Assembly: GCA_035555855.1 (NCBI GenBank) | Contig: DATMGD010000071.1 | Coordinates: 124,001-188,000 of the forward strand | Reading direction: 5' to 3' | From: Palsa-892 sp035555855 | Lineage (GTDB): Bacteria; Pseudomonadota; Alphaproteobacteria; Rhizobiales; Xanthobacteraceae | Length of the DNA stretch: 64,000 nucleotides | Shown here: in pieces, positions 44,780-55,280 of the stretch | Numbering within the stretch: the stretch's first letter is position 1 | Layout of the letters: every line of letters begins with the position of its first letter | Made by a program: the position numbers and the translations under genes | The notes under the pieces: generated by a model | Databases searched by the model: none | What the model saw: the letters and a program-made list of their open reading frames with translations, nothing else | What the model was told of the DNA's origin: nothing

Positions 44780-45865
44780 CTAACGCAGCTTCAGCGAGGA
44801 GAGGCCGATCAGCGCGAGCACGATCGCGATGATCCAGAAGCGGATCACGACCTGCGCCTCGGTCCAGCCCTTCTGCTCGAAGTGATGATGGATCGGCGCC
44901 ATCTTGAAAATACGCTTTCCCGTGAGCTTGAATGAAATCACCTGCACGATGACCGAAACCGCCTCTAACACGAACAACCCGCCGATCACGGCAAAGACGA
45001 TCTCGTGCTTGGTCGCGACCGCGACGGTGCCGAGCAAGCCGCCCAATGCAAGCGAGCCGGTATCGCCCATGAAGATCGAGGCGGGCGGCGCGTTGAACCA
45101 CAAAAAGCCGAGACTCGCGCCCATTACCGCGCCGCAGACGACGGCAAGCTCGCCGACGCGCGAGACGTGGCGAAGCTGGAGATATTCGGCGAACACGATG
45201 TTGCCGGCGAGATACGCGATCAGCGCCAGAGAAAGCGCTGCGATCATCACCGGCACGATGGCAAGGCCATCGAGGCCGTCGGTGAGGTTCACCGCATTGC
45301 CCGCACCGACGATGACGAAAGCGCCAAGCGCGAGGAAGAAGTAGCCAAGATCGAAGACGTAAAGCTTGATGAGCGGGAACGCGATCGAGGTCGAGAGCGG
45401 CGGCCGCCCGACGCGCACCATCACCATCACCGCAACCAGCGCGATGAAGAATTCGATCAGGAGCCGCGAGCGGCCCGACAAGCCGTTATGCGTCTGCTTG
45501 GTGACCTTGAGATAGTCGTCATAAAAACCGATCGCGCCGAAGCCGAGCGTGACCAGCAGCACCACCCAGACATAAGGGTTGGCGAGATTCGCCCACAGCA
45601 GCGTCGAGACGATGAGGCCCGAGAGGATCATCAGGCCGCCCATCGTCGGCGTGCCTTGCTTGGCGAGGATGTGCGACGGCGGCCCGTCGGCGCGGATCGG
45701 CTGGCCCTTGCCTTGGGTGAGCCGCAGCTTCTCGATGATCATCGGCCCGAACAGGAAGACAAAGACGAGCGCCGTCAGCACCGCGCCGCCGGCGCGGAAA
45801 GTGATGTAGCGGAAGACGTTGAGCGCGCTGAAGCTGTCGGAAAAACTGGAAAGCCAGTAAAGCAC
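44780..45865 (-). CDS. mraY: Phospho-MurNAc-pentapeptide transferase
   Basis: MraY transfers phospho-MurNAc-pentapeptide to undecaprenyl phosphate, forming lipid I. In 361 residues and about ten membrane helices it has GTPTMGGLMIL, FGAIGFYDDYLKVTK, NAVNLTDGLDGLA (catalytic Asp) and PIHHHFEQKGW. It is 11 bases after murF. Confidence 0.98.
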   Translation of the reverse strand: MLYWLSSFSDSFSALNVFRYITFRAGGAVLTALVFVFLFGPMIIEKLRLTQGKGQPIRADGPPSHILAKQGTPTMGGLMILSGLIVSTLLWANLANPYVWVVLLVTLGFGAIGFYDDYLKVTKQTHNGLSGRSRLLIEFFIALVAVMVMVRVGRPPLSTSIAFPLIKLYVFDLGYFFLALGAFVIVGAGNAVNLTDGLDGLAIVPVMIAALSLALIAYLAGNIVFAEYLQLRHVSRVGELAVVCGAVMGASLGFLWFNAPPASIFMGDTGSLALGGLLGTVAVATKHEIVFAVIGGLFVLEAVSVIVQVISFKLTGKRIFKMAPIHHHFEQKGWTEAQVVIRFWIIAIVLALIGLSSLKLR

Positions 45866-45876
45866 CCGGGACCCCC

Positions 45877-47306
<1,430 letters not shown>

Positions 47307-47310
<4 letters not shown>

Positions 47311-48755
47311 TCGTGAATTCCGAGCGCGGCGCGCGCCGCTGCCTGATCCGAGAAGGGCAATGTCCGATCACCGACAATCTGGCCCGTTTCATGGCCCTTG
47401 CCGGCGATCAGCAATACATCGCCAGCCGCAAGCTCGGCAATCGCCAGGGCAATCGCTTCGCCGCGATCGCCGATCTCATGAGCGCCCGGCGTCGCGGCCA
47501 TGATCGCGGCGCGGATGGTCGCCGGATCTTCGCTGCGCGGATTGTCGTCGGTGACATAAATTTTGTCGGCGTGCTCGAGCGCCGCCGCGCCCATCAAGAC
47601 GCGCTTGCCCGGATCGCGGTCGCCGCCCGCGCCGAACACGACGGCAAGCCGCCCGCGCACATAAGGCCGCAGCGCCTCCAGCGCATTCTCCAGCGCGTCG
47701 GGCGTATGCGCGTAATCGACGAACACCGGCGCGCCCTGCTTGTCGCCAACAAGCTCCAGCCGCCCGCTCGCGCCCTTGAGTGAAGCGAGCGCCGCAAGCG
47801 CATCGGCAGCTTTTGCGCCAGTGACGACCGCGAGTCCCGCCGCGACCAGCGCATTCGCCACCTGAAAGTCACCGACCAGCGGCAGCTTCACGCTGTGCTT
47901 TTTGCCGCCTGCTTCAACGGCAAGCGTCTGCGAAAAGCCCTCGCGTTGTACGTCAACGAGCTTGAGGTCATGCCCGGCGCGGCCGACGCTGAAAAACTTC
48001 AGCCCGCGCTGTTTTGCGACATTCGCAACCGGCCCGGCATCGGGCTGATCGGCATCGACGACGGCGCTCGCGCCTTCCGGCAGCAGCGTATCGAACAGCC
48101 GGAGCTTTGCCGCAAGATACGCTTCCATCGTGCGGTGATAATCGAGATGATCGCGCGTCAAATTGGTAAACGCGCCCGCCGCAAGCCGCACGCCGTCGAG
48201 CCGGCGCTGATCCAATCCATGCGACGACGCTTCCATCGCAAGATGGGTAACGCCCTCGCCAGCTAATTGATCGAGCAGTTGATGCAGCGCGACCGGATCG
48301 GGCGTCGTCAAACTTCCTTTGATCTCGCCCTTCGGCGATGTGACGCCGACCGTGCCGACGCTCGCCGCCGGAAAACCAAGCGCCGTCCAGATCTGCCGCG
48401 TGAACGACGCGACGGAGGTTTTGCCGTTGGTGCCGGTGACGGCCACGATCGTTTTCGGCTGGCGCGCATAAAACCGCGCGGCGGCCCGCGCGAGCGCAAG
48501 CCGCGCGCTTTCTACTCGCACGAACGGCACGCTTAAGCCCTCTGGCTTCGCACCGTCGCTGACGATGGCGCTCGCGCCCTTCTGCGCGGCATCGAGAATG
48601 AACTGCCGCCCGTCGGCGCGGCTCCCGGGAAGCGCGAAGAACACGTCGCCCGGCCGCACCTTGCGGCTGTCGGTGGCGATGCCGCTCGCGCTAACGCCCG
48701 CAGGCGCAGCCGCCTCCGGTCCGAGCAGCTCGCGAAGGTCAAGGCTCGTCGGCAT
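47307..48755 (-). CDS. murE: UDP-MurNAc-L-Ala-D-Glu:meso-diaminopimelate ligase
   Basis: MurE adds the third residue. In 482 residues it has ATP loop VTGTNGKTSVASFTRQI, EASSHGLDQRRLDG, FTNLTRDHLDYHRTMEAY and DNPRSEDPATI. The DNPR motif marks specificity for meso-diaminopimelate, so the wall is of Gram-negative type. It follows ftsI by 22 bases. Confidence 0.97.
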
Positions 48756-48777
48756 TCCAGAAAATCCCTCGCGGGCG

Positions 48778-50484
48778 TCAGTTCGCCGCGCGCTGCGAGA
48801 CGGTCAGCAGCAACTGGTCGGCCTTCGGCAAATCGAACTTCGGCTCGACACCCAGTAACGGCCCGATCCGGGCAATGATTTGGCCGGTCGTCGGCGCCGC
48901 GTTCAGGCCCGCCGTCGAATGGCCGGTATTCTTCGGCTCGTCCACCATCACCAGCACGATGTATTTCGGATCGTAGCACGGGAAGACGCCGGTGAAGACG
49001 GTCAAGAGCTTGTCGTGCGAATAGCGGCCGCGCACGACCTTTTCCGAAGTGCCGGTCTTGCCGCCGACATAATAGCCTTCGATCTCGGCGCGCCGGGCGC
49101 TGCCCTTCTCGACATTGAGGCGGAAAAGATAGCGCATCTTGTCGCTCGTCTCCGGCCGCAGCACGCGCTTGGCGATCTTCTTGGCTTCTTCCGGCGTGCG
49201 CTTGAGGAAGGTCGGCGGAATGAGCAGCCCGCCGTTGACGAGCGCCGCCGTCGCCATCACCGCCTGCAACGGCGCGACGGCAAGGCCGTGGCCGAAGGCG
49301 ATCGTCGCGGTGTTGATCTCGCCCCAGTTCTTCGGCACGAGCGGCATGGCGCTTTCCGGAAGCTCCGTGCGCAACCGATCCAGCTGGCCCATCTTTCTCA
49401 AGAACGCCTTGTGCTGATCGACGCCCATCGACATCGCGATCTTCGCAGCACCGATGTTCGACGAGTAAGTGAATATTTCCGGCACGGTCAGCACGCGGCG
49501 CTGCGCGTGATAGTCGGTGATGGTGAAGCGGCCGAAATGCAGCGGCGCCGAGGCGTCATAACGCGAGGCCAGCGTCGCCTTGCCGGCATCGAGCGCCATC
49601 GCGAGGGTGAGCGCCTTGAAGGTCGAGCCCATCTCGTAGACGCCGGTGGTGAGCCGGTTGAGGCGCGAGAGGTCGGTCGGCTTGCCCGGCTTGTTCGGAT
49701 CGTAATCGGGCAGCGAGACCATCGCGACGATCTCGCCGGTGCGCACATCGAGCACCATGCCGGAGGTCGATTTCGCCTGATAGTTCGCCTGCGCCTTCAT
49801 CAGCTCGTCGCGCATCGCGTGCTGGACGGCAAGATCGACCGAAAGCTGCACGGGCTTGAGCGAGCGCCCGGTTGCGAAGCCCGCCATGTGCAGGTCGGCG
49901 AGGCCGCCGCTATCGACCCACTTCTCGAGGCCGGCGATGCCGACGCTGTCGACATTGACGCCGCCGAGCACATGCGAAAGCTCGGACCCCGCCGGATAGA
50001 CGCGCTTGCTCTCATCGAGGAAGCCGACATGCGGGATGCCGAGCTTTCTCACCTCATGCTGCTGCCGCTCGCTGATCTCGCGCTTGAGCCGGACGAAGCC
50101 TTTCTTGGAGGAGAGCTTGTCGCGCAGTTCGCGCTCGTCGAGATCGGGGAATACCGTGCGAAGCTGATCGACCGCATCGTCGACATAGCCGACGCCCTTG
50201 CGCGGCTCGGCATAAAGCATCGCCGACTGTACGTCGGTCGCGAGCTGCCGCCCTTCGCGATCCAGAATGTCGGGCCGCGTCGACGCAAGAAGATCCGGGT
50301 TGCTGACGCGGCGCGCGACCTGCGGATCGGACTTGATGCCGATCAGCGCGAGGCGGCCCGCGATCACGACATGGACGGAGGCGAACAACAGCACCACGAT
50401 GGCGATGCGCCGGCGCGATACGCCCCCCTCAGTGAAGCGCAGCCAGCCGGACAAACCGGCGAGCAATTGCGAAAGCCGGCTCAC
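48778..50484 (-). CDS. ftsI: Septal peptidoglycan transpeptidase FtsI (PBP3)
   Basis: FtsI crosslinks septal peptidoglycan. The 568-residue class B penicillin-binding protein has an N-terminal membrane helix (IAIVVLLFASVHVVIAGRLAL, about 27-47), a dimerisation domain and a transpeptidase domain with the catalytic SxxK in GSTFKALTLA, SSN in TYSSNIGAAKIA and KTG in VGGKTGTSEKV. It overlaps ftsL by four bases. Confidence 0.97.
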   Translation of the reverse strand: MSRLSQLLAGLSGWLRFTEGGVSRRRIAIVVLLFASVHVVIAGRLALIGIKSDPQVARRVSNPDLLASTRPDILDREGRQLATDVQSAMLYAEPRKGVGYVDDAVDQLRTVFPDLDERELRDKLSSKKGFVRLKREISERQQHEVRKLGIPHVGFLDESKRVYPAGSELSHVLGGVNVDSVGIAGLEKWVDSGGLADLHMAGFATGRSLKPVQLSVDLAVQHAMRDELMKAQANYQAKSTSGMVLDVRTGEIVAMVSLPDYDPNKPGKPTDLSRLNRLTTGVYEMGSTFKALTLAMALDAGKATLASRYDASAPLHFGRFTITDYHAQRRVLTVPEIFTYSSNIGAAKIAMSMGVDQHKAFLRKMGQLDRLRTELPESAMPLVPKNWGEINTATIAFGHGLAVAPLQAVMATAALVNGGLLIPPTFLKRTPEEAKKIAKRVLRPETSDKMRYLFRLNVEKGSARRAEIEGYYVGGKTGTSEKVVRGRYSHDKLLTVFTGVFPCYDPKYIVLVMVDEPKNTGHSTAGLNAAPTTGQIIARIGPLLGVEPKFDLPKADQLLLTVSQRAAN

Positions 50485-51059
50485 TGGCTGCCCTCCGTCT
50501 GCTCGCCTTCCGGCGCGGCATCGGTTTCCGGTACGGCTTCGGGCGCATCGCCCGGCGTATCGCCGAGCGTGCCCGTCGGCTCGGGCAATTCCGTTTCCCC
50601 AACCGAGCCCGTCGTCTCCGGCTCGTCGCTTGTGCCGACGGTCGCCGTCGTTTCGGGCTCGCTCTTGGGCGCGGCGTGTTCCGCCGATTCCAGCTTCTCG
50701 ATGATCGTGCCGATCGGATCGCGCGCGCCGCCGTTATGATCGAGCGAGTTGATGATGTCGCCGATCGGATCGGCGCTCGTATAGAGGCGTTCGGGCAGCG
50801 ACGAGAAATTGCCGATCTGCGTCACCGGCAGCGCCTTCATGTTGAGATATTTCGAGGCGAGCCGCTGGATGCGGTCGGGCGAGGACAGCGTGCTCCACTC
50901 GGCCTTGAGAGTCGCGATCTTCTCGCGCTCCTTGGCGATCTCGCTGTTGAGGCGAGCCACCTTCTGCGCTTCGTAAGTCGCGCTGTATTTGACGTCATAG
51001 ACGACGGCTGCCGCCGCGATCAGCCCGCCGACCGCGATGATGTTGAGCCCGCGCAGCAT
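50481..51059 (-). CDS. ftsL: Cell division protein FtsL with long acidic C-terminal tail
   Basis: The first 100 residues are a normal FtsL: a membrane helix (NIIAVGGLIAAAAVVYDV, 6-23), a periplasmic coiled coil (about 30-55) and the SSPDRIQRLASKYLNMK end. The protein then continues to 192 residues. The extra part has a duplicated DPIGxIIxxL element (about 98 and 113) and a Glu/Thr/Pro-rich acidic tail (about 132-192) with repeating E-P-E-T-T-type words. FtsL in related bacteria is usually 100-140 residues. Position between rsmH and ftsI confirms the identity. Confidence 0.88.
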   Translation of the reverse strand: MLRGLNIIAVGGLIAAAAVVYDVKYSATYEAQKVARLNSEIAKEREKIATLKAEWSTLSSPDRIQRLASKYLNMKALPVTQIGNFSSLPERLYTSADPIGDIINSLDHNGGARDPIGTIIEKLESAEHAAPKSEPETTATVGTSDEPETTGSVGETELPEPTGTLGDTPGDAPEAVPETDAAPEGEQTEGSQ

Positions 51060-51060
51060 C

Positions 51061-52086
51061 TCAAACTCCCATGCGCGGCAACCGCGCGGTGAGCGATGCG
51101 AGCGGATCGTCGTCGCGGGCGATAGCCGTGGTGCGCTCGGCGGCGCGCAGCTTTGCCGATCGCGCGCGCGGATTACCGGCCGTCTCGTCTTCCGCCGCAG
51201 TGAGCGGCTTTTTGGTGAGCAGCGAAAACGTCGCGGGTTCGACCTGCGCTGCCGGTGCGTGGCGGGACACCGCGGGCGCAGTCGAGCGCGCGGCCATGAA
51301 CGTCTTCACCAGACGATCTTCGAGCGAATGGAAGGACACGACGACGAGACGGCCATCAGGCGCGAGGATGCGCTCGGCGGCCATCAACGCCTCGGCAAGT
51401 TCGAACAGCTCGTCGTTCACATAGATGCGGAGCGCCTGGAAGGTGCGCGTCGCAGGATCAATATCGCCAGGCTTGCCGTGCACCACCGCCCGCACGATTT
51501 CGGCCAGCCTGCCGGTCGTCGCGATCGGCGTTTCCTTGCGTGCATCACATATCGCCTGCGCGACCTTGCGCGCGAATTTCTCCTCGCCGAGCATCGCGAT
51601 GATGCGGGCAAGTTCCCGCTCGTCAGTCTTGTTCACGACGTCGGCGGCGCTCTGCCCGCGCGTTTCCATCCGCATGTCGAGCGGCCCGTCGCCGCGGAAC
51701 GAAAAGCCGCGCGCCGACTGATCGAGCTGCATCGAGGAAACGCCGACATCGAGCACGACGCCGTTGACCTGCCGATAGCCGAGCGCGTGCGCCACTTCAT
51801 CGAGATTGGAAAAGCGATCTTCGACGAGCGTCAGCCGGCCGGCGAATTCCTCGACCATCGCTGCCCCCGCCGCCACCGCGCTCTGGTCGCGGTCGATGGC
51901 GATCACCTTGCAGTTCGCGGCTTCCAGAATGGCGCGCGTATAACCGCCGGCGCCGAAGGTGCCGTCGATATAGGTCGCGCCGTCCTTGGGATTTAACCGC
52001 GAGAGAACCTCGCGGAGCATGACAGGTACATGGCGAGCCAGTCCGCCAGCGGCCGCCGGTTGCCCGGGACCGCGGCCCGCCGTCAT
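51061..52086 (-). CDS. rsmH: 16S rRNA m4C1402 methyltransferase RsmH
   Basis: RsmH (MraW) methylates N4 of C1402 in 16S rRNA. From ATG 52086, which overlaps the mraZ stop (ATGA), it has 341 residues: HVPVMLREVLSRL near the start, SAM loop YIDGTFGAGGYTRAIL, DLGVSS-type VLDVGVSSMQLDQSARGFSF, and SFHSLEDRLVKTFM. The longer frame to 52647 runs across mraZ and is not used. Confidence 0.97.
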   Translation of the reverse strand: MTAGRGPGQPAAAGGLARHVPVMLREVLSRLNPKDGATYIDGTFGAGGYTRAILEAANCKVIAIDRDQSAVAAGAAMVEEFAGRLTLVEDRFSNLDEVAHALGYRQVNGVVLDVGVSSMQLDQSARGFSFRGDGPLDMRMETRGQSAADVVNKTDERELARIIAMLGEEKFARKVAQAICDARKETPIATTGRLAEIVRAVVHGKPGDIDPATRTFQALRIYVNDELFELAEALMAAERILAPDGRLVVVSFHSLEDRLVKTFMAARSTAPAVSRHAPAAQVEPATFSLLTKKPLTAAEDETAGNPRARSAKLRAAERTTAIARDDDPLASLTARLPRMGV

Positions 52087-52559
52087 CCTGATGCCCCGGA
52101 AGGTTCCCCCGCGCCCGATGAGCCGAGCGTCTTCTTCAGCGCGCGAATTTTCTCGTTGGCCTCTGCGAGATGCGCGCGTAGCCGCTCCGGCTCCCAAATC
52201 TGAAACTTGTGTCCGAGCCCCACGAAGCTCGCCGCGTCCTTGACGCCCGCATGCGACTTCAGGTGCTCCGACAGAATGATCCGCCCTTCCGAATCCGGCT
52301 TCAGCGTCTCGCTTCGGCCGTAGAGCGCCGCCGCGAACTGCTCGCGCTCCTCCGAATACGGCGGATAGCGTTCGATCAGCGTCTCGATCTCCGAAAGGAG
52401 CGCATTGCCGCCCGCATCGAGCGCGGGCCGGTCGAGTGCCGGGTGACAATAAAGTCCCTCGAAGCCGTCCCGCGCGAGCACCGCACGGAAACTGGCTGGA
52501 ATCGAGATTCTGCCCTTGGCGTCGAGGCGCATGGTGAAGGTCGAAACAAAGCGGTTCAT
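52083..52559 (-). CDS. mraZ: Transcriptional regulator MraZ
   Basis: MraZ is a ring-forming AbrB-like regulator that represses the dcw operon it heads. The 158-residue protein has two copies of the DxxGR motif, MRLDAKGRISIPASFRA (10-26) and PDSEGRIILSEHLKSHA, as expected. Candidate operator repeats lie 68-102 bases upstream of the start. Confidence 0.95.
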   Translation of the reverse strand: MNRFVSTFTMRLDAKGRISIPASFRAVLARDGFEGLYCHPALDRPALDAGGNALLSEIETLIERYPPYSEEREQFAAALYGRSETLKPDSEGRIILSEHLKSHAGVKDAASFVGLGHKFQIWEPERLRAHLAEANEKIRALKKTLGSSGAGEPSGASG

Positions 52560-52626
52560 GGGGCCGCCCGACGCGTGAACTAAGGTCTTCCCGATACGCC
52601 GACGCTGGGAGAAACCTACACCGGAA

Positions 52627-52661
52627 CGGGATATCTTGGGATATCATGGGTAATTATGGTC
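52627..52661. promoter_or_regulatory. Candidate MraZ operator: four TGGGN-like repeats with 10-bp period
   Basis: Bases 52627-52661 read CGGGA-N5-TGGGA-N5-TGGGT-N5-TGGTC on the plus strand. This matches the known MraZ box, TGGGN repeats separated by five bases. A minus-strand promoter overlaps it: TTGACG (52667-52662) as -35 and ATATCC or GATATC 16-17 bases downstream as a weak -10. Binding of MraZ here would block RNA polymerase. Confidence 0.8.
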
Positions 52662-52864
52662 CGTCAACGAAACCGGTGTATTTGTCCACGGGCGATGCGC
52701 GCGAAGCAGCGCCCCGAAGCACTCCTCGTGTGAATCCGGATTAACGCCCTGTGAAGCTTAAGATTCTGTTGCTGCGGCAGCGGCCCGGGAGCCAAAGCCT
52801 GAGTTAAAGTGAGGCGTTAGGCTTGAGAGTTAGGATCAGGGATAAAGAGGCAAAACCAATCCCG

Positions 52865-53635
52865 ATGCCCAGACCGTTTCGCCCCGACAGCCGCCATGTG
52901 CAGGAAGTCCGCCCCTCGCCCAATTACGGCGCGCGGCGCGGCGTCAAAAGACCCGATCTTTTGATCCTTCACTACACCGGAATGCAGGACTGCGAGTCGG
53001 CGCTGCGCCGCCTCACCGAAAAATCCTCCGAGGTTTCAGCGCATTATCTCGTCTTCGAGGACGGCCGCATTGTGCAGTTGGTGCCCGAAAAGTTTCGGGC
53101 ATGGCACGCCGGCCTCTCCTCCTGGCAAGCAGAGCGCGACATCAATTCGCACTCGATCGGCATCGAGGTGTGTAATGCGGGGCACGACTTTGGCTACCCG
53201 AAGTTTCCGCGGCACCAGATGCAAGTCGTGATCGCGCTCTGCAAGGATATCGTGAAGCGCAACAAAATCCTGCCCGAGCATGTACTTGCCCATTCCGACA
53301 TTGCGCCGGCGCGCAAGCAGGACCCCGGAGAGAAGTTTCCCTGGCACCAACTGCATATGGCGGGCATCGGGCATTTCGTGCGGCCCGCGAAAATCACCCG
53401 TGGCAGGAAATTCCGGCGCGGCGACAAGGGCGCGGAAATTCTCGAAGCGCAGCGGCAGCTTGCCGAATACGGCTACGGCATAACGCCAAACGGCAAATTC
53501 GACGCCGCAACGGAAGAAGTCGTCATCGCCTTTCAGCGTCACTTCCGACCGAAGCGCATCGACGGCGTACTCGATGCATCGACGCGCGCGACACTCGCTA
53601 AACTTTTGTCGAAGCGCCCTTCGCGGCGAATTTAG
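52865..53635 (+). CDS. N-acetylmuramoyl-L-alanine amidase with peptidoglycan-binding domain (AmiD type)
   Basis: From ATG 52865 the protein has 256 residues. An Amidase_2 domain with zinc His36 in LILHYTGM, SAHYLVFEDGRIVQLV and AHSDIAPARKQDPGEKFPW (second His and catalytic region) is followed by a PG_binding_1 domain (FRRGDKGAEILEAQRQLAEY). It cleaves the MurNAc-L-Ala bond. No signal peptide is visible from this start or from the TTG at 52823, so a cytoplasmic AmpD-like recycling role is possible. It is divergent from mraZ. Confidence 0.9.
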   Translation: MPRPFRPDSRHVQEVRPSPNYGARRGVKRPDLLILHYTGMQDCESALRRLTEKSSEVSAHYLVFEDGRIVQLVPEKFRAWHAGLSSWQAERDINSHSIGIEVCNAGHDFGYPKFPRHQMQVVIALCKDIVKRNKILPEHVLAHSDIAPARKQDPGEKFPWHQLHMAGIGHFVRPAKITRGRKFRRGDKGAEILEAQRQLAEYGYGITPNGKFDAATEEVVIAFQRHFRPKRIDGVLDASTRATLAKLLSKRPSRRI

Positions 53636-53675
53636 ATTTGATCGCCACGCGCCTGCCGCATTCGAAACAATGTTC

Positions 53676-53697
53676 TTCGCGCGCCGAAACGCGCGAA
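53676..53697 (+). repeat. Hairpin downstream of the amidase gene
   Basis: TTCGCGCG and CGCGCGAA form a perfect eight-base stem with a six-base loop, 40 bases after the amidase stop. There is no T-run, so termination is uncertain. Confidence 0.45.
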
Positions 53698-53824
53698 CGA
53701 TGATTCCGCCGCGCATGAGAAATTCGCCCGATCCGTGCGCGAATAATCCGCTCCCTGCCTGACTGCGGACTCATTTAGCCGCGACTTCTCCGCCCTCACC
53801 CCAACGGAGAGGTTTTACGGAAAA

Positions 53825-54340
53825 ATGCGGCTCTCGCTTCGCGCGCTCGTGTGCACGATGGTCATATCGTGCGGCGCGCTCACCTCGCTTCATGCTCGTG
53901 AACTCAGCACAAATCCCGATCGCGCCCCGCGCACCCAAGGCGTCGAACCCGACACGCAAACGCGCCGTGAGCTTTCCGCCATCGTCGATCGTCACGCCGC
54001 GGCAGCGAATATCCCCGCCGATTTCGTCCGCGCCGTCATTCGCATCGAGAGCGACTGGGACGTCAATCTCACCGGCCACGCCGGCGAAGTCGGCCTGATG
54101 CAGATCAAGCCCTCGACCGCGCGCGCCATCGGCTACACCGGCAGCGACGAAACGCTTTACGAACCCGACACCAACATCCGCTGGGGCGTCAAATATCTCG
54201 CCGCCGCCTATCAGCTCGCCGGCGGCGATCTCTGCCGCACCGTTCTCAAATATCAGGCCGGTCACCAGGCCATCAAAATGACCGATGCCGCGAACGCCTA
54301 TTGCGGCCGCGTCCGCACCATCATGGCTTCGTTGAACTGA
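53825..54340 (+). CDS. Lytic transglycosylase (SLT domain)
   Basis: The 171-residue protein has a signal peptide (to about residue 24) and a short SLT domain with catalytic Glu in VIRIESDWDVN, GEVGLMQIKPSTARAIG and NIRWGVKYLAAAY. It cleaves glycan strands to 1,6-anhydro-MurNAc ends. Following the amidase gene, it points to a small wall-remodelling pair, though the gap of about 190 bases suggests separate transcription. A terminator follows. Confidence 0.9.
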   Translation: MRLSLRALVCTMVISCGALTSLHARELSTNPDRAPRTQGVEPDTQTRRELSAIVDRHAAAANIPADFVRAVIRIESDWDVNLTGHAGEVGLMQIKPSTARAIGYTGSDETLYEPDTNIRWGVKYLAAAYQLAGGDLCRTVLKYQAGHQAIKMTDAANAYCGRVRTIMASLN

Positions 54341-54375
54341 TCCGATCAGTGCGTGCGTAGGGTTAGGTGCTGCGT

Positions 54376-54412
54376 AACGGGGCTGGCGCAACAGAGCGTT
54401 AGCCCCGTTTTT
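54376..54412 (+). terminator. Terminator after the lytic transglycosylase gene
   Basis: AACGGGGCT and AGCCCCGTT pair, with an inner GGCGC/GCGTT extension, and run into five Ts. Confidence 0.8.
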
Positions 54413-54456
54413 CTTTGCGCCTTGACCTCCTGCCCGTAAGCCCGCACATCTCCCCC

Positions 54457-54836
54457 ATCAGTCGGCCGGGCAGCCGCTGCCCTAACGGGTGGAGGAAAGT
54501 CCGGGCTCCACGGAGACACGGTGCCGGATAACGTCCGGCGGGGGCGACCCCAGGGAAAGTGCAACAGAGAGCAGACCGCTCGAACTTCGGTTCGAGTAAG
54601 GGTGAAAGGGTGGAGTAAGAGCCCACCGCGTGGCTGGCAACAGCCACGGCACGGCAAACCCCACCGGGAGCAAAGCCAAATAGGAGTGACACCGGGAGCA
54701 ATCCCGAGATCCGCCTCCGGATCCGTCATTCGGGTTGGCTGCTTGAGGCGGCGAGCAATCGCCGTCCCAGAGGAATGGCTGCCGCGCGGGGAGCAATCCT
54801 CGCCTTACAGAACCCGGCTTACAGGCCGGCTGATGA
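54457..54836 (+). ncRNA. rnpB: RNase P RNA (bacterial type A)
   Basis: The RNA component cuts 5' leaders from pre-tRNA. The universally conserved 5' core GAGGAAAGTCCGGGCTCC (54491-54508) is present. Further downstream come CCACGGAGACACGGTGCC, AACAGAGAGCAGACCGC near 54564, GGGTGAAAGGGTG, and the 3' conserved ACAGAACCCGGCTTACAG (54806-54823). The outer P1 helix pairs CAGTCGGCCGG with CCGGCTGAT-type sequence at the end, defining the ends approximately. ORFs on the opposite strand here are spurious. Confidence 0.96.
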
Positions 54837-54844
54837 TTGAGTGA

Positions 54845-54875
54845 GAGGGCTCGGCGGAATCCCCGCCGGGCCCTC
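54845..54875 (+). terminator. GC-rich hairpin after rnpB
   Basis: GAGGGC-CGGCGG and CCGCCG-GGCCCTC pair around an AATC loop with one internal bulge. It lies nine bases after the mature rnpB end but lacks a strong T-run, so it may be a processing structure rather than a full terminator. Confidence 0.5.
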
Positions 54876-55113
54876 GCCAATTGTGGCGGCTGATTCTTCG
54901 CCGGTAAGATCCAACCCTCAATCGGCGCAATAAAATTACTTCCGCACAAATAATCTTGCTTTTTTTGCTGCACAGCAAAAAGGCAGGCGTTGTTATCAAA
55001 CAGTATTCCAGTCGGGCGCAGCCATCGGTTGCGCTTGCCGCCGCGCCGGGCTCTTGCGGCACCAACCTGACGGACTAGGTTTGAACCAAGGCTAACCATA
55101 CGGGAGGCAGACT

Positions 55114-55197
55114 TTGGATACCGCCCGCAGCTTCAATGCCCTCGCGATCTGTGCCGTGTTTGCGTTTTTAGGCGCGGTCCTGCTGGGAATGATCTGA
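55114..55197 (+). CDS. 27-residue membrane microprotein
   Basis: A TTG start with GGGAGG seven bases upstream opens a frame encoding a polar start (MDTARSFN) and one hydrophobic helix (ALAICAVFAFLGAVLLGMI), followed by a perfect terminator. The ribosome site, single-helix design and terminator together argue that it is a real gene. Single-helix microproteins often bind larger membrane complexes; the partner is unknown. Confidence 0.6.
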   Translation: MDTARSFNALAICAVFAFLGAVLLGMI

Positions 55198-55213
55198 ATA
55201 TTTCCAAAGAATA

Positions 55214-55244
55214 GAAACGCCGGGGATTTTCCCCGGCGTTTTTC
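55214..55244. terminator. Terminator after the 27-residue gene
   Basis: AAACGCCGGGGA and TCCCCGGCGTTT pair around a short T loop and continue into a T-run. It may also serve the convergent gene at 55281. Confidence 0.85.
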
Positions 55245-55280
55245 TTTTGAGCGTTTTTCTTCTGCGCGTTCTGTTTTTGC

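Noticed and set aside
51061..52647. 528-codon reading of rsmH extended through mraZ
   Set aside because: The extension is out of frame with the intact mraZ gene; the ATG at 52086 overlaps the mraZ stop and fits the family length.
54346..55099. Minus-strand frames across rnpB
   Set aside because: The region is RNase P RNA, with its conserved core and terminal helix; the frames are chance readings.
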